Shown: positions 40,480 through 49,903, numbered from the stretch's first letter. The stretch: DNA of 64,000 nt from Skermania sp. ID1734 (GCF_007489285.1 NZ_VLIY01000004.1:186001-250000); one strand, 5' to 3'. The notes: a model not told the origin generated them from the sequence alone. A program made the numbers and translations.

Positions 40480-40935
40480 ATGACCACCTACGACCGCAAG
40501 CGCTACCTGGAGCCCGGCACCGGCGCGTTCGCCCAGGTGCCGAACCGCATCATGGCGCGCCTCGCCAAGTGGGGCATCAGCGTCGCTGGCAGCCGACTGC
40601 TGCTGGTGCAGGGTCGCAAGACGGGTGCCTGGCACAGCACACCGGTCAACCTGCTCGAATACAACGGCGATCGCTACCTCGTTGCGCCGCGCGGAAACAC
40701 CCAGTGGGTGCGCAACCTGCGCGCGAGCTCGACAGGACAACTGCAACTCGGGCGCCGCCGAGACACATTCACCGCCGTCGAGCTTGCCGACGACGCCAAG
40801 CCCGAACTGCTCCGGGCCTACCTGCAGCGGTTGAACTCGCAGGTATCCGGATACTTCGATGGCGTCGGCCCCGACGCGGACGACTCCCGACTGCGCGAGA
40901 TCGCGCCCGGCTATCCCGTGTTCCGGATCGCCTGA
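40480..40935 (+). CDS. DUF385 / F420-dependent nitroreductase-family protein
   Basis: The 151-residue protein has the split beta-barrel pattern of the deazaflavin-dependent nitroreductase (Ddn) family: SRLLLVQGRKTGAWHSTPVNLLEY, then LVAPRGNTQWVRNLRA. Ddn relatives use reduced F420 for quinone or nitro reduction; the substrate here is unknown. ATG at 40480 has GGAGAAGG 5 nt upstream. It is divergent from the MerR gene and convergent with the TetR gene, overlapping its 3' end by 25 bp. Confidence 0.88.
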   Translation: MTTYDRKRYLEPGTGAFAQVPNRIMARLAKWGISVAGSRLLLVQGRKTGAWHSTPVNLLEYNGDRYLVAPRGNTQWVRNLRASSTGQLQLGRRRDTFTAVELADDAKPELLRAYLQRLNSQVSGYFDGVGPDADDSRLREIAPGYPVFRIA

Positions 40936-41474
40936 GCGGGCACCACCGGAGCCACGAATCGTTCGATCAAAGCTCGCTCCTCGTCCGGACTGCCCTCGGG
41001 GACGGTCAGCAGCGACACGATGATCCGCACGATCCATCGAGCGACCATCCGCAAGTCGTCGGAGGCGAGACCGGCCCGACCCAAGAACGCCACCCCGAGC
41101 GCCTCGATCACCTCCGACGACTGGGCGATCTCGGCGGCGATCCCGGCCTCGCCGAGCCGGAACCAAGCAGCCAGCGTCGGCCGCGCCCGGACCAGCGCGA
41201 TGGCCCGGGTCATGGCCTCGACGAGCACGGCATCCGGCGCGACCCCCTCAATGCCGCGCGCCACCTCCTCGCCCACGCGCCGCGCCTCCCGGTGCACGAA
41301 CGCCAGGTGCAACGCTCGACGACTATCGAAGTATCGGTAGAGCGTCGCGCGCGAACAGCCCGCGGCCCGGGCAATGTCGGCCATGCCGGTCGCCTCGATG
41401 CCGCGGTCGAGAAACAACTGCTCGGCGGCGTCGAGAATGCGCTCAGCGGCGGCGGCCGAGCGTTCCTCCTTCAA
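40911..41474 (-). CDS. TetR-family transcriptional regulator
   Basis: The 187-residue protein has the TetR DNA-binding domain (ERILDAAEQLFLDRGIEATGMADIARAAGCSRATLYRYFDSRRAL, about 10-54) and a hydrophobic ligand-binding C-terminal part. The only start codon in frame after the upstream stop is TTG at 41474. It lies 78 bp downstream of the P450 gene and is probably co-transcribed with it. The gap contains short GC-rich near-repeats of the CTCGCTCCGGTCCTCGCTGCG type. Likely targets are the P450, the divergent ligase or the DUF385 gene. Confidence 0.9.
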   Translation of the reverse strand: MKEERSAAAAERILDAAEQLFLDRGIEATGMADIARAAGCSRATLYRYFDSRRALHLAFVHREARRVGEEVARGIEGVAPDAVLVEAMTRAIALVRARPTLAAWFRLGEAGIAAEIAQSSEVIEALGVAFLGRAGLASDDLRMVARWIVRIIVSLLTVPEGSPDEERALIERFVAPVVPAQAIRNTG

Positions 41475-41552
41475 CCAGTTCTCTATTGCTCGGCCTCCAC
41501 TCGCTCCGGTCCTCGCTGCGCTGCGATCCTCACTCGTTGCGGCCTTCGCCGG

Positions 41553-42773
41553 TCACGCCGCCGCGCGGAACGGCACACTCGTCGGCCGCCGCACATAGTT
41601 CCCGCCCGCATAGGTGACGGCGTCGACATCCACGTCGAAATCTGGGCACCGCGCCAGCAGTTCCGCGAGCGCGACTCGCGCCTGCATCCGCGCGGCAGCG
41701 GCACCGAGGCAGTGGTGGGCGCCGTGGCTGAACGTAAGAATCTGCTTCGGCCGCCGCGTCACGTCCAAATCATCGGCGTCCGGCCCGAATTCCCGGGGAT
41801 CCCGGTTAGCAGACGCGTACAGCAGCAATACCTTTCGGCCTGCCGGGATGGTCTTGTCGCCGACTGTCACGTCGGTGGTCGCAGTGCGGGCCAGACCCTG
41901 CACTGGCGAGGTGAGCCGCAGAAGTTCCTCGACCGCGTCGGGAATGAGCGCGGGCTCAGCGATGAGCAGCTGCCGCTGGTCCCGGCGCTGCGTGAGCAAT
42001 TGCACTGCGCCGCCGAGCATTCCAGTGGTGGTGTCGTTGCCGCCGGTCACCATCGTGAACGCAAAACCGAGTATCGACAGCAGGCCGGCGACGTCGCCAT
42101 CGGCACCCATCCCGGCCGCGACGAGGTGCGAAATCGGATCATCGCCCGGCTCAACGCGACGACGCTCGATCAACTCGGTGAAGTAGCCCATGAGCTCGGT
42201 CACCGCCTGCGCGGCCTGCAGCGTGTCGCCGAGAGCGTTTGCGGCGACGATGGCGTCGGTCCACCCGTCGAACCTGCCGCGATCCTGCTCGGGCACACCG
42301 AGGTAGTGCGCCACAACCATGCTCGGCAGCGGCTTGAAGAGCTCGGTCACTATGTCGCCCGACCCGGCCGCACGAAGGCGGTCGAGCCGTTCGATGACAA
42401 ATGCCCGCACCGCCGGCTCCACCGCGGCGACCTGCCGCGGTGTGAATCCCTTCGACACGAGGCGACGAAAGGCCGTGTGGTCCGGCGGGTCGAGCATGAC
42501 CAGCGGCGGATTGTCCTGCAAGCCAATCTTTTGCAGCTCGCCGTAGTGCACGGTGAGTCCATCGGCCGAGGAGAACGTTTCAGTGTCACGGGCGGCGGCG
42601 TACACGTCGGCGTAGCGGGACAACACGTAATAGTCCGCGTCCGGATCACCCGGCGGTACGACGTGGTGGCACGGGTCATGGTCGCGCAGCGCCGCGTACA
42701 TCGGCCACGGATCGCGCCAGGTATCTCCTGCGCGCGGCACGAATGACGCTTTCGGCAACACCTTTGCCTGCAT
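41553..42773 (-). CDS. Cytochrome P450
   Basis: The 406-residue soluble P450 has the I-helix GGNDTTT (about 242), the ExxR pair (EELLR), and the heme loop FSHGAHHCLGAAAAR with the Cys ligand near residue 355. It belongs with bacterial CYP families acting on fatty acids, sterols or terpenes; the substrate cannot be read. It is divergent from the SRPBCC-acyl-CoA ligase gene across 129 bp containing an exact palindrome, which suggests joint control and a shared pathway. Confidence 0.95.
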   Translation of the reverse strand: MQAKVLPKASFVPRAGDTWRDPWPMYAALRDHDPCHHVVPPGDPDADYYVLSRYADVYAAARDTETFSSADGLTVHYGELQKIGLQDNPPLVMLDPPDHTAFRRLVSKGFTPRQVAAVEPAVRAFVIERLDRLRAAGSGDIVTELFKPLPSMVVAHYLGVPEQDRGRFDGWTDAIVAANALGDTLQAAQAVTELMGYFTELIERRRVEPGDDPISHLVAAGMGADGDVAGLLSILGFAFTMVTGGNDTTTGMLGGAVQLLTQRRDQRQLLIAEPALIPDAVEELLRLTSPVQGLARTATTDVTVGDKTIPAGRKVLLLYASANRDPREFGPDADDLDVTRRPKQILTFSHGAHHCLGAAAARMQARVALAELLARCPDFDVDVDAVTYAGGNYVRRPTSVPFRAAA

Positions 42774-42794
42774 ATCTCAACTATGAGACACATG

Positions 42795-42806
42795 GACATA
42801 TATGTC
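42795..42806. promoter_or_regulatory. Palindromic site between P450 and ligase genes
   Basis: GACATATATGTC is a perfect 12-bp palindrome in the divergent promoter region, with a second small inverted repeat CTCA-ACTA-TGAG at 42777-42788. A TetR-type operator controlling both directions is the likely role. Confidence 0.55.
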
Positions 42807-42902
42807 TAGTAGGTTGCGTCCAGCAACCCCGCGTCCTTGACCCGCGGACTCACCGGTCGGTACAAATACGCAAACCCTCTCGCTGGGCTGACGGGAGTCA
42901 GG

Positions 42903-44966
42903 GTGGTATCCGACGTCGTGGACTGCAGCGCGGTGCTCGAGCATCCGCGCAGCGAAATCTGGACCATCCTCAACACCCCCGAGTTGCTCGTCCGCTTTTT
43001 CCACCACATCGGCCGGTGCGACAGAGTGACGGCGGATGCGCCGGACCAACCGGCGGTCTACTCCGTGCACGTCGGGACCGCCGCGGTAGGAATTCGCGTC
43101 CATCAGATCCAACCGGTGACCGTGCGCGCGAAATCCGAGATGCTTATCGAGGCCGTCGACGCGGACGGCTTCGCGTCGATTCGCCTCGCCGACGCCAAGG
43201 GCGGGCGCAGTACCCGCGTGACGGTGACCCTGTTCAAAATCGCCACGCTGCATCGGGCGGTCGCGGCCGCGGACAACGCTGCCGCCATCTCCTGGGTGCT
43301 CGACGGGCTCAAACGCGTCGAGGACTATCTGTCTAACCGGCCGACGTCGGTGCTCACCAATAACGGTGACTCGCGCTCGTTGCAGTTGAGCGTTGCCATG
43401 ACCATGATCCGCACCGGAGTGGTCCGAACGGCGCGGCCGGATCGAGGTGTACGACAACTCAATTCGCTTGCAAAATTCGGCGTCACAGTGGCCGGCGGGT
43501 TCGCCGCAGCGGCAGCACATTCGCCAAAAAACCCTGCGATCACCGACGATTCGACAACGCACACCTTCGCCGAGGTGCACGAGCGCTCGAATCGACTCGC
43601 CAGCGCGCTCGAGACGCGCGGACTGGACGCAGATTCCACCGTCGGTGTGATGAGCCGCAATCACTATGCGCTCGTCGAATGCCTTGTTGCCTGCAGCAAA
43701 CTGGGCGTCACCGCGGTGCTCTTCAATACCGGCCTGGGTACCCGACAGGTCGAAGACATCGGCAGCCGCCACGATTGGTCGGCGCTACTCGTCGATGACG
43801 AGTTCGACCCGCTCATCCAGTACCTGCCGCACGACATACCGCGGATCAGCCTGCAGCCGGCTTCGTCGATCCCCGACCGGATTTCCACCGCGGAGCTGAT
43901 CGACAGCGCGGGAACGAAATTCGACCGCCCGGCCGAGCCTGGCCACATTGTCGTGCTCACCTCCGGCACGAGCGGGACCCCGAAGGGTGCGCGGCGGCCG
44001 ACACCCAAGGGGTTCGGTCCGATCGCGGCCATGCTCTCCCGCATGCCACTGCAGATGAACGATCGCATGCTCATCGCCGCGCCGCTGTTTCATAGTTGGG
44101 GTTTCGCGGCCCTGCAGATCAGCACACCGATTCGGGCCCATGTCATCTTGCAATCCCGGTTCGACGCCGAGCAGTGTCTGGCGGCCATCGCGCAGCACCG
44201 GTGCACATCACTAATCGCCATCCCCGTGATGATCCAGCGCATGCTCGACCTGCCCGAACGCGTTCGGCGCCAATACGACACGTCCAGCCTCAGGGTTGTC
44301 GCGTGCAGCGGGTCACCGATGTCGGCCACGCTCGTCACCGACTTCATGGACGCGTTCGGCAACGTGCTGTACAACTTTTACGGCTCCACCGAGGTGTCCT
44401 GGGGGACCATCGCCGACCCTGCCGACCTGCGGGCCGCGCCGATGACCGCTGGCAGGCCGCCGCTCGGCACGACCGTTGCGATAGTCGACAGCCGCGGCCG
44501 GGCCGTGCCGCAGGGTGCGCTGGGCCGGATATTCGTCGGCAACGACATGCTTTTCGACGGTTACATTGATGCGTCGGCACCAGAGCGTGCAGACAACATG
44601 ATGGACACCGGCGATCTCGGCTATCTGGACGCCGATGGCCGGTTGTTCGTCGCTGGCCGTGACGACGAAATGATCATCTCGGGTGGGGAGAACGTCTTTC
44701 CGCGACCGGTCGAGGAAGCGCTGTCCTGCTTGCCGCAGATCAGCGAGGTCGCCGTCATCGGTGTGCCGGACAAGGAATTCGGTCAGCGTCTCGCGGCATT
44801 CGTAGTCCCGCGCCCGGGCGTACGCATCGATGAAGACATGGTGCGCTCGTACGTACGGCACCGGCTGAGCCGCTTTGCCGTGCCACGCGACATCACCTTC
44901 GTCGACGAACTGCCTCGCAATGCCACGGGAAAGGTCCTCAAGCGCCAGTTACCCGGCGCTCGCTGA
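42903..44966 (+). CDS. SRPBCC domain fused to acyl-CoA synthetase (FadD-like)
   Basis: The 687-residue protein joins two unrelated domains. Residues 1-150 look like an SRPBCC/START-type lipid-binding fold (VLEHPRSEIWTILNTPELLVRFFHHIG, ending in a long helix IS WVLDGLKRVEDYLS). Residues about 180-687 are an adenylate-forming ligase with LTSGTSGTPKGA, YGSTEVSW, TGDLGYLD and the final catalytic Lys in PRNATGKVLK. It should activate a fatty or ring-bearing acid to its CoA ester. GTG at 42903 has GGGAG 5 nt upstream; a longer in-frame start at 42837 lacks a site. Divergent from the P450, convergent with the SpoIID-like gene (6-bp gap). Confidence 0.88.
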   Translation: MVSDVVDCSAVLEHPRSEIWTILNTPELLVRFFHHIGRCDRVTADAPDQPAVYSVHVGTAAVGIRVHQIQPVTVRAKSEMLIEAVDADGFASIRLADAKGGRSTRVTVTLFKIATLHRAVAAADNAAAISWVLDGLKRVEDYLSNRPTSVLTNNGDSRSLQLSVAMTMIRTGVVRTARPDRGVRQLNSLAKFGVTVAGGFAAAAAHSPKNPAITDDSTTHTFAEVHERSNRLASALETRGLDADSTVGVMSRNHYALVECLVACSKLGVTAVLFNTGLGTRQVEDIGSRHDWSALLVDDEFDPLIQYLPHDIPRISLQPASSIPDRISTAELIDSAGTKFDRPAEPGHIVVLTSGTSGTPKGARRPTPKGFGPIAAMLSRMPLQMNDRMLIAAPLFHSWGFAALQISTPIRAHVILQSRFDAEQCLAAIAQHRCTSLIAIPVMIQRMLDLPERVRRQYDTSSLRVVACSGSPMSATLVTDFMDAFGNVLYNFYGSTEVSWGTIADPADLRAAPMTAGRPPLGTTVAIVDSRGRAVPQGALGRIFVGNDMLFDGYIDASAPERADNMMDTGDLGYLDADGRLFVAGRDDEMIISGGENVFPRPVEEALSCLPQISEVAVIGVPDKEFGQRLAAFVVPRPGVRIDEDMVRSYVRHRLSRFAVPRDITFVDELPRNATGKVLKRQLPGAR

Positions 44967-44972
44967 TCGAAT

Positions 44973-46553
44973 CTACTTCTGGGGCAATGCGTTCAACAAC
45001 GCCGACGTCTCTACCACCTGGGCGCCGAGTTCCTGAGTCCAGATGATGACGCCGCCGGTGAAGGTGCGGAACTTGCCCGCGCCTTGCGGCAGATCCATTT
45101 CGGGCCCCAATGGCGCGCCTAGCGGCCCGGCTGCACCGCCGGTCGATTGGTACTTCGCATCAATGGCCGAAACATCCGCATTGACCTTCGTTTGGTCGGG
45201 CACAGTCGGGTCGACGCCGGTGGGTGCGGGAGTCGGCGGTTGCGCGGGCGCCGGAGCCGGTTCTGGAACGGGCGCGGGCGCGGGCGCCGGAGCAGGCGGG
45301 GGTGGCGGGGTCGCGTTCGTGCCCTCGGCCACGTCGAAAAGATCAGAATCGAGATTGAGTTTGCCGCGGGCGTCGTCACCGCTGCACTCCACGGTGCCAG
45401 TAGTCCCCACCACCTTCAGCTTGGTCACCCGACCGGCCGGATCTCGGTCCTCCACCGAAATAGATTGCAAGTCTCCGACATTGAAGGCCGCAGCGATGTC
45501 TCCCGCCGATACGGTCTTGGTCCAGCCGCTGTTGTCGGGCGCAGCCGCGTCCCCGGCATCGACCTTGCCGGTGTCGGTGACGCCGCCGGTTGATGCGGAG
45601 TACTCAGCGCGGAAGACCTGGCCGTCGCTCATCAGCACCTTGCCCTGGGTCGAGCGAACGGCGTCCGTGGTGCGCGGGTCTTCCTTCGCAGAGCCACCGT
45701 AGACCTGGCAGCTCTGGGTGTCACAGGTTTGCGCGTAATCCCAACGCTTTTCGGCGATGGCATACGAACGTGCCGCAATTGCCTGGGCGCGCAATGCTTC
45801 CGCGCCACCCTGGTCCGCCCAGCCCGGAGACATCTCGCTCGGCACCACACCCAATAAATAGTCCTCGACGTCGACGTAGTTGATAGCGCGCGATTCCTTG
45901 CCATCGAGCGCGACACCGAGGGAACCGCGATAGGTGGTGTCGGTTCCGCACAGCTTCAGGTGCTCGCCGATCGGACGGTCCGGGTCTCGGTTGATCGGGT
46001 CCACCCACGGGTTGTCGGTCGACCCCTGCCACACCACCGTGCCGTCGCATCCGTCGGTGACTGTCACGTCCGCGCCCTGCGCAGTAGGAGTCAGGTGCGC
46101 GACCTCACCCTGCGCGAAGCGGCGCCCGGCTACGTCGAAACCGGCATCGGATGTCACGACCAGCGGTTTGTTGTCGAGCCCCTCGAGCCGCACCCGGATC
46201 TTGGTGGGCGGAATGGTTCCGAACGAGGTGCCGGTGTAGTAGTACGCCAAGATGCGATCGGCCGACCAACCCTGTTTCGCGTAGCCGAACGCGCCCCACT
46301 GGCCCATCCCGCGACCATGGCCATCGCCACGCCCGGTGAACGTGTAAGGCGTCTGCGCCGCAACAACTTCGCGGATTGCCACCATCGTGAGCCGGCCACC
46401 GATGGCGACCGCTCCGATGAGCAGCAAGGGCACCATCAGCATCGCGGTCGGACGCCACCCGCGACCGTGTCGGCGGCCGCGCAGATACCGCGTACGCCCG
46501 GGCGAGGGGTTGCCCGGACGGCGCAGGACCTGGACGGATCTGGTGCGTCCCAT
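44973..46553 (-). CDS. SpoIID/LytB-domain wall protein with LGFP-like C-terminus
   Basis: The 526-residue protein has an Arg-rich cytoplasmic start, one membrane anchor (about 38-58) and an extracytoplasmic SpoIID/LytB domain with LLGVVPSEM and EALRAQAIAARSYA. A Pro/Ala linker (about 425-455) leads to an LGFP-like segment (GPLGAPLGPEM, FTGGVIIW). SpoIID of spore formers is a lytic transglycosylase that cuts glycan strands lacking stem peptides; this organism shows no sporulation genes here, so the role is wall remodelling by inference. ATG at 46553 has GAGGAG upstream. Divergent from the PGRP amidase gene. Confidence 0.88.
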   Translation of the reverse strand: MGRTRSVQVLRRPGNPSPGRTRYLRGRRHGRGWRPTAMLMVPLLLIGAVAIGGRLTMVAIREVVAAQTPYTFTGRGDGHGRGMGQWGAFGYAKQGWSADRILAYYYTGTSFGTIPPTKIRVRLEGLDNKPLVVTSDAGFDVAGRRFAQGEVAHLTPTAQGADVTVTDGCDGTVVWQGSTDNPWVDPINRDPDRPIGEHLKLCGTDTTYRGSLGVALDGKESRAINYVDVEDYLLGVVPSEMSPGWADQGGAEALRAQAIAARSYAIAEKRWDYAQTCDTQSCQVYGGSAKEDPRTTDAVRSTQGKVLMSDGQVFRAEYSASTGGVTDTGKVDAGDAAAPDNSGWTKTVSAGDIAAAFNVGDLQSISVEDRDPAGRVTKLKVVGTTGTVECSGDDARGKLNLDSDLFDVAEGTNATPPPPPAPAPAPAPVPEPAPAPAQPPTPAPTGVDPTVPDQTKVNADVSAIDAKYQSTGGAAGPLGAPLGPEMDLPQGAGKFRTFTGGVIIWTQELGAQVVETSALLNALPQK

Positions 46554-46781
46554 GGGTTCTCCTCGGCTGGTCGGAGGGTGCTCTTGCGAGTCATCGCGAC
46601 GAGACAGAGTCTCAAGTAATAGTTGAGTGTTGGGGTATTTGTGGTTAGTGTGACTGATGTTGCGTTCTGAAGCACGATAAGCGACAGAAGTAACAGCGCC
46701 ATCACAGTTTTTGAGAGCCATACCGCGTTCGCAGCCTTGCGATCGACCACCGCTGGCACCGCACCACCGAGGGAGAATCTC

Positions 46782-48941
46782 TTGCCGCACCGTCGACGGA
46801 AGCCTTCGATCGTCCTTGGCGTCGTCAGTGCGATGGCCGTCGCCAGCCCATTCGGGGCACACTTTCTCGCATCGTCGTCATCGCACGTTCGCAACACCGA
46901 CACCACGTCCGCGGCAATTCCCACGAAGATCGCTCAGGTTGCACTCGCGTCCATGCCGGACATCGTCATTCCCGTCAAGGAACTGACCGGCCTCAACCTG
47001 CCCGACCTGCACCTGTCTGATCTGAAGAAGATCAAGCTGCCCGACAAGATCCCCCTGCCCGACGGACTGTTTCCCGCGCCCACGCCAGGTGACACGTCTG
47101 CACCTGTCCAACTCGGTCCGGATCAACTACCGTCGGGCGTCAGCGATTTGGGTGCCACGGTCAAGGAGATCACCCGCGATTCGCCATTCAGCATGATCGC
47201 CCTCACGGCTAAGTCACTATCTAATTCCGTTGCGCACGTGCGGGTTCGACTTCCCGACGGCACCTGGGGGCCGTGGGTGACTATCGATCCGTTGATGACC
47301 GGCGGGTCTGACAAGACCGGTCCCAACGGCATTTTCGGTACCGAGCCCGTTTATGTGGGCGACACCAACGCTGTTCAGGTGCTGATCAGCCACCCGGTGT
47401 CCGCGCCCGTGCCGCCGCCCGCCCCCGCCCCTGCGGCCGCACCGCTGGGCTACCGGCCGGCAGCCTTCTCCCAGCCGTTGCGCACCGATTCCGACAATTC
47501 CACCGCCAACGGCAACGCGAGCGCCAACGACGGCGACCCGTCGATCACGCTCATCCAGCCCGGAACATCGCCAGACGACGGCAATTTGGACCAGCAAGCG
47601 CAGCCGCTGCCGGGCGGCGGACCGCGCGTCATCACCCGGGCACAGTGGGGTGCGGACGAATCCATCCGCTGCCAAGGGCCCACCTACGACGACGGACTGG
47701 GCGGCGCGGTGATTCACGACACCGCGACCAGCAACGACTACTCGAAGGCCGATTCCGCGGGGATCGTGCGCGCGATCTACGCCTATCACGCCCAGACCTT
47801 GGGCTGGTGCGACATCGGCTACAACGCTGTCGTCGACAAGTACGGCCAGATCTTCGAGGGTCGTTACGGCGGGCTCGACAAGAACGTGGAGGGCGCCCAC
47901 GCCGGCGGGTTCAATGAGAACACGGTCGGGGTGTCGATGATCGGCAACTTCGACAGCGTCGCGCCCTCAGACGCCCAACTGCAGTCCGTCGGCCAATTCT
48001 TGGGCTGGCGGCTCAAACTGGCCAACCTGGATCCCAAGGGCCACACCACCATGTATTCGGAAGGAACCTCCTACACGCCCTACAAGGAGGGCGAGGCCGT
48101 AAATCTGCCTATCATTTTCGCGCACCGCGACGTCGACAACACCGATTGCCCGGGCGATGCGGCCTACACCAAAATGGACGAAATTCGCGATCTTGCAGCG
48201 AAATACGCCAGCGGATCCGGCGATCCCACCACCGGACTGCAGCAAAAGGCCGGTGGCGCACCGCTCAGCGGGCCGATGCAGGCATTGGCCGACCTGGCCA
48301 AGCAACTTCAGGCCAAGTCCAATGCGCCCGTGACGCCGCCCGGCGATGCACCAGCCCCGCCGGCGCCGCCCGCCGCACCCGCACCCGCCGCTCCACCGGC
48401 TCCCCCGGTACCGACCACTGCGGCGGCAGCACCGGCACCGGCCGACCCCCCGGCGGCTCCCGCACCCGCTGCGCCACCCCCCGCACCCGAGCAGTCCAAG
48501 CTCGGCGACGGCCCGAACTCGCTGCAACCGCTGCTCGACGTGGCCAAGGGCTTCCTGCAGGCGAACGGCATGAACCCGGTCGCGCAGCGGTGGGTCGCCA
48601 CCGGGGCGGAGAACGGCCCGCTCGGCAAGGTGGAATCACCGCTGCTGCCAGCCAAAGAAGGCCAGCACTATGCGAAGTTCGCCAACGGCTACGTCTTCAC
48701 GTCGTCGTCGGGAAAGACCATCGTCGTGGCCGGAAAGATTCTCGAGAAGTTCATCGAGATGGGCCTCGACGCGAGCAAGTTGGGTCTGCCGCTGGCCGAG
48801 GAATACGTTGTGCCAGAAGGGATGCGGGCCGACTTCGAGCACGGGTCGCTGATCTTCAACCAGGCGACGGGTTTCGTGACCACGCTGCTCAACACCTACA
48901 CCAGCAGCTACGACCAGGCGTACAACAGCCCAACCGGCTAA
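46782..48941 (+). CDS. Secreted PGRP-type N-acetylmuramoyl-L-alanine amidase with LGFP repeats, Rv3811 type
   Basis: The 719-residue protein has a signal peptide (to about 28), a region of unknown fold, an amidase_2/PGRP domain at about 285-485 (RVITRAQWGADES, GGAVIHDTA, IGYNAVVDKYGQIFEGRYGG, FAHRDVDNTDCPGD), a long Pro/Ala linker and C-terminal LGFP-like repeats (ENGPLGKVES, SKLGLPLAEEY). The zinc ligands His (VIHDTA), His (AHRD) and Cys (DCPG) are present. It should cut the peptide from muramic acid in peptidoglycan. TTG at 46782 is chosen because GGGAGA lies 5 nt upstream and the signal peptide begins there. Gene order matches Rv3811. Confidence 0.9.
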   Translation: MPHRRRKPSIVLGVVSAMAVASPFGAHFLASSSSHVRNTDTTSAAIPTKIAQVALASMPDIVIPVKELTGLNLPDLHLSDLKKIKLPDKIPLPDGLFPAPTPGDTSAPVQLGPDQLPSGVSDLGATVKEITRDSPFSMIALTAKSLSNSVAHVRVRLPDGTWGPWVTIDPLMTGGSDKTGPNGIFGTEPVYVGDTNAVQVLISHPVSAPVPPPAPAPAAAPLGYRPAAFSQPLRTDSDNSTANGNASANDGDPSITLIQPGTSPDDGNLDQQAQPLPGGGPRVITRAQWGADESIRCQGPTYDDGLGGAVIHDTATSNDYSKADSAGIVRAIYAYHAQTLGWCDIGYNAVVDKYGQIFEGRYGGLDKNVEGAHAGGFNENTVGVSMIGNFDSVAPSDAQLQSVGQFLGWRLKLANLDPKGHTTMYSEGTSYTPYKEGEAVNLPIIFAHRDVDNTDCPGDAAYTKMDEIRDLAAKYASGSGDPTTGLQQKAGGAPLSGPMQALADLAKQLQAKSNAPVTPPGDAPAPPAPPAAPAPAAPPAPPVPTTAAAAPAPADPPAAPAPAAPPPAPEQSKLGDGPNSLQPLLDVAKGFLQANGMNPVAQRWVATGAENGPLGKVESPLLPAKEGQHYAKFANGYVFTSSSGKTIVVAGKILEKFIEMGLDASKLGLPLAEEYVVPEGMRADFEHGSLIFNQATGFVTTLLNTYTSSYDQAYNSPTG

Positions 48942-49033
48942 CCGCTCTACGTTGCCGCGCGCCAGTTTGCGCTGTGGCGCAGGGTTTCAGGGGTGCAACG
49001 GCGCAAGAACGCGCGCGGCGGTGACCGGAGCTG

Positions 49034-49858
49034 TCAGGTCCACCAGCGCTCGAGCACCCGCGCCACGCCGTCGTCGGCATTCGACGCAGTGACCTCGTCC
49101 GCCACCGCCAAGGCGTCCGGATGCGCGTTCTTCATGGCAACACCATGGCCGGCCATCTGCAGCATCGGCACGTCGTTGGGCATGTCACCGAATGCGACGA
49201 TCTGCTCAGCCGGCACCACCAACCGCTGCGCGACTCGCGCCAGGCCCGATGCCTTGGTCACCCCGGGTGCCGACACCTCGATCAGCCCGTTGTTGGTCGA
49301 ATAGGTGACGTCCGCGCGCCCGGCGATGAGCGGGCTCAGCGCCGCCCGCATCTCCTCACTCGACGCGCCGGGCAACCTGATGAGCAGTTTGATAGCCGGC
49401 TCGGCCACCACTTCTTCCACCGACACCTCGGTGTTGTCCGGGTTCAACCAGGCGTGCTCGTAGTCCGGCGAGCTGACGAACTGCGGTGTCGCCGCATCGT
49501 GTGCGCTGACGCCAATCCGCTCGGCGGCCAGACCGCAACCCGGCAACGCGTCGTAGGCGAGGTCGGCAATCCAGGCCAGCGTTTCGACGTCCACCGATTC
49601 CGCGTGCAGCACGCGGTCGGCGCCGCTGTCATAAACGACGGCGCCGTTGCCACAGATCGCGAGGGGGGCGAAGCCGAGCCCGTCGACCACCGGTGCGATC
49701 CACCGTGGCGGACGACCCGTCGCCAGCACGAACGACACGCCGTCGGCAACCGCCGCCGCCACCGCGGCACGCGTACGCGCAGTGACCCGCTCATCCGGGT
49801 CGATGAGTGTGCCGTCCACATCGCTGGCGATAAGGCGCGGCTTGGCCAAAGGCGTCAC
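49034..49858 (-). CDS. HAD-superfamily hydrolase (Cof type), Rv3813c type
   Basis: The 274-residue protein has HAD motif I LIASDVDGTLID (about 8-19; Asp nucleophile and Asp acid), motif II VLATGRPP and motif IV AFGDMPNDVPML, the Cof-type order. Such enzymes dephosphorylate sugar phosphates or nucleotides; the substrate is unknown. In M. tuberculosis the related Rv3813c lies between Rv3811/Rv3812 and the acyltransferases Rv3814c-3816c; here the opp cluster separates it from the acyltransferase. Confidence 0.93.
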   Translation of the reverse strand: MTPLAKPRLIASDVDGTLIDPDERVTARTRAAVAAAVADGVSFVLATGRPPRWIAPVVDGLGFAPLAICGNGAVVYDSGADRVLHAESVDVETLAWIADLAYDALPGCGLAAERIGVSAHDAATPQFVSSPDYEHAWLNPDNTEVSVEEVVAEPAIKLLIRLPGASSEEMRAALSPLIAGRADVTYSTNNGLIEVSAPGVTKASGLARVAQRLVVPAEQIVAFGDMPNDVPMLQMAGHGVAMKNAHPDALAVADEVTASNADDGVARVLERWWT

Positions 49859-49903
49859 TTAATACAGTCTGCCCGACAACTTGCTGCCGGACGCCCGCAG
49901 CCG

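Noticed and set aside
41475-41552. Gap between P450 and TetR as possible extra coding sequence in the TetR frame
   Set aside because: The frame is open to the P450 stop but has no start codon except TTG 41474, and the content is simple GC-rich near-repeats.
42837-42902. Upstream start for the SRPBCC-ligase protein
   Set aside because: The added 22 residues do not extend the domain and no ribosome binding site precedes them, while GTG 42903 has GGGAG at 5 nt.
46554-46862. N-terminal extension of the SpoIID-like gene
   Set aside because: The extension precedes the membrane anchor with no domain, and ATG 46553 has a strong GAGGAG site; the region is the divergent promoter.
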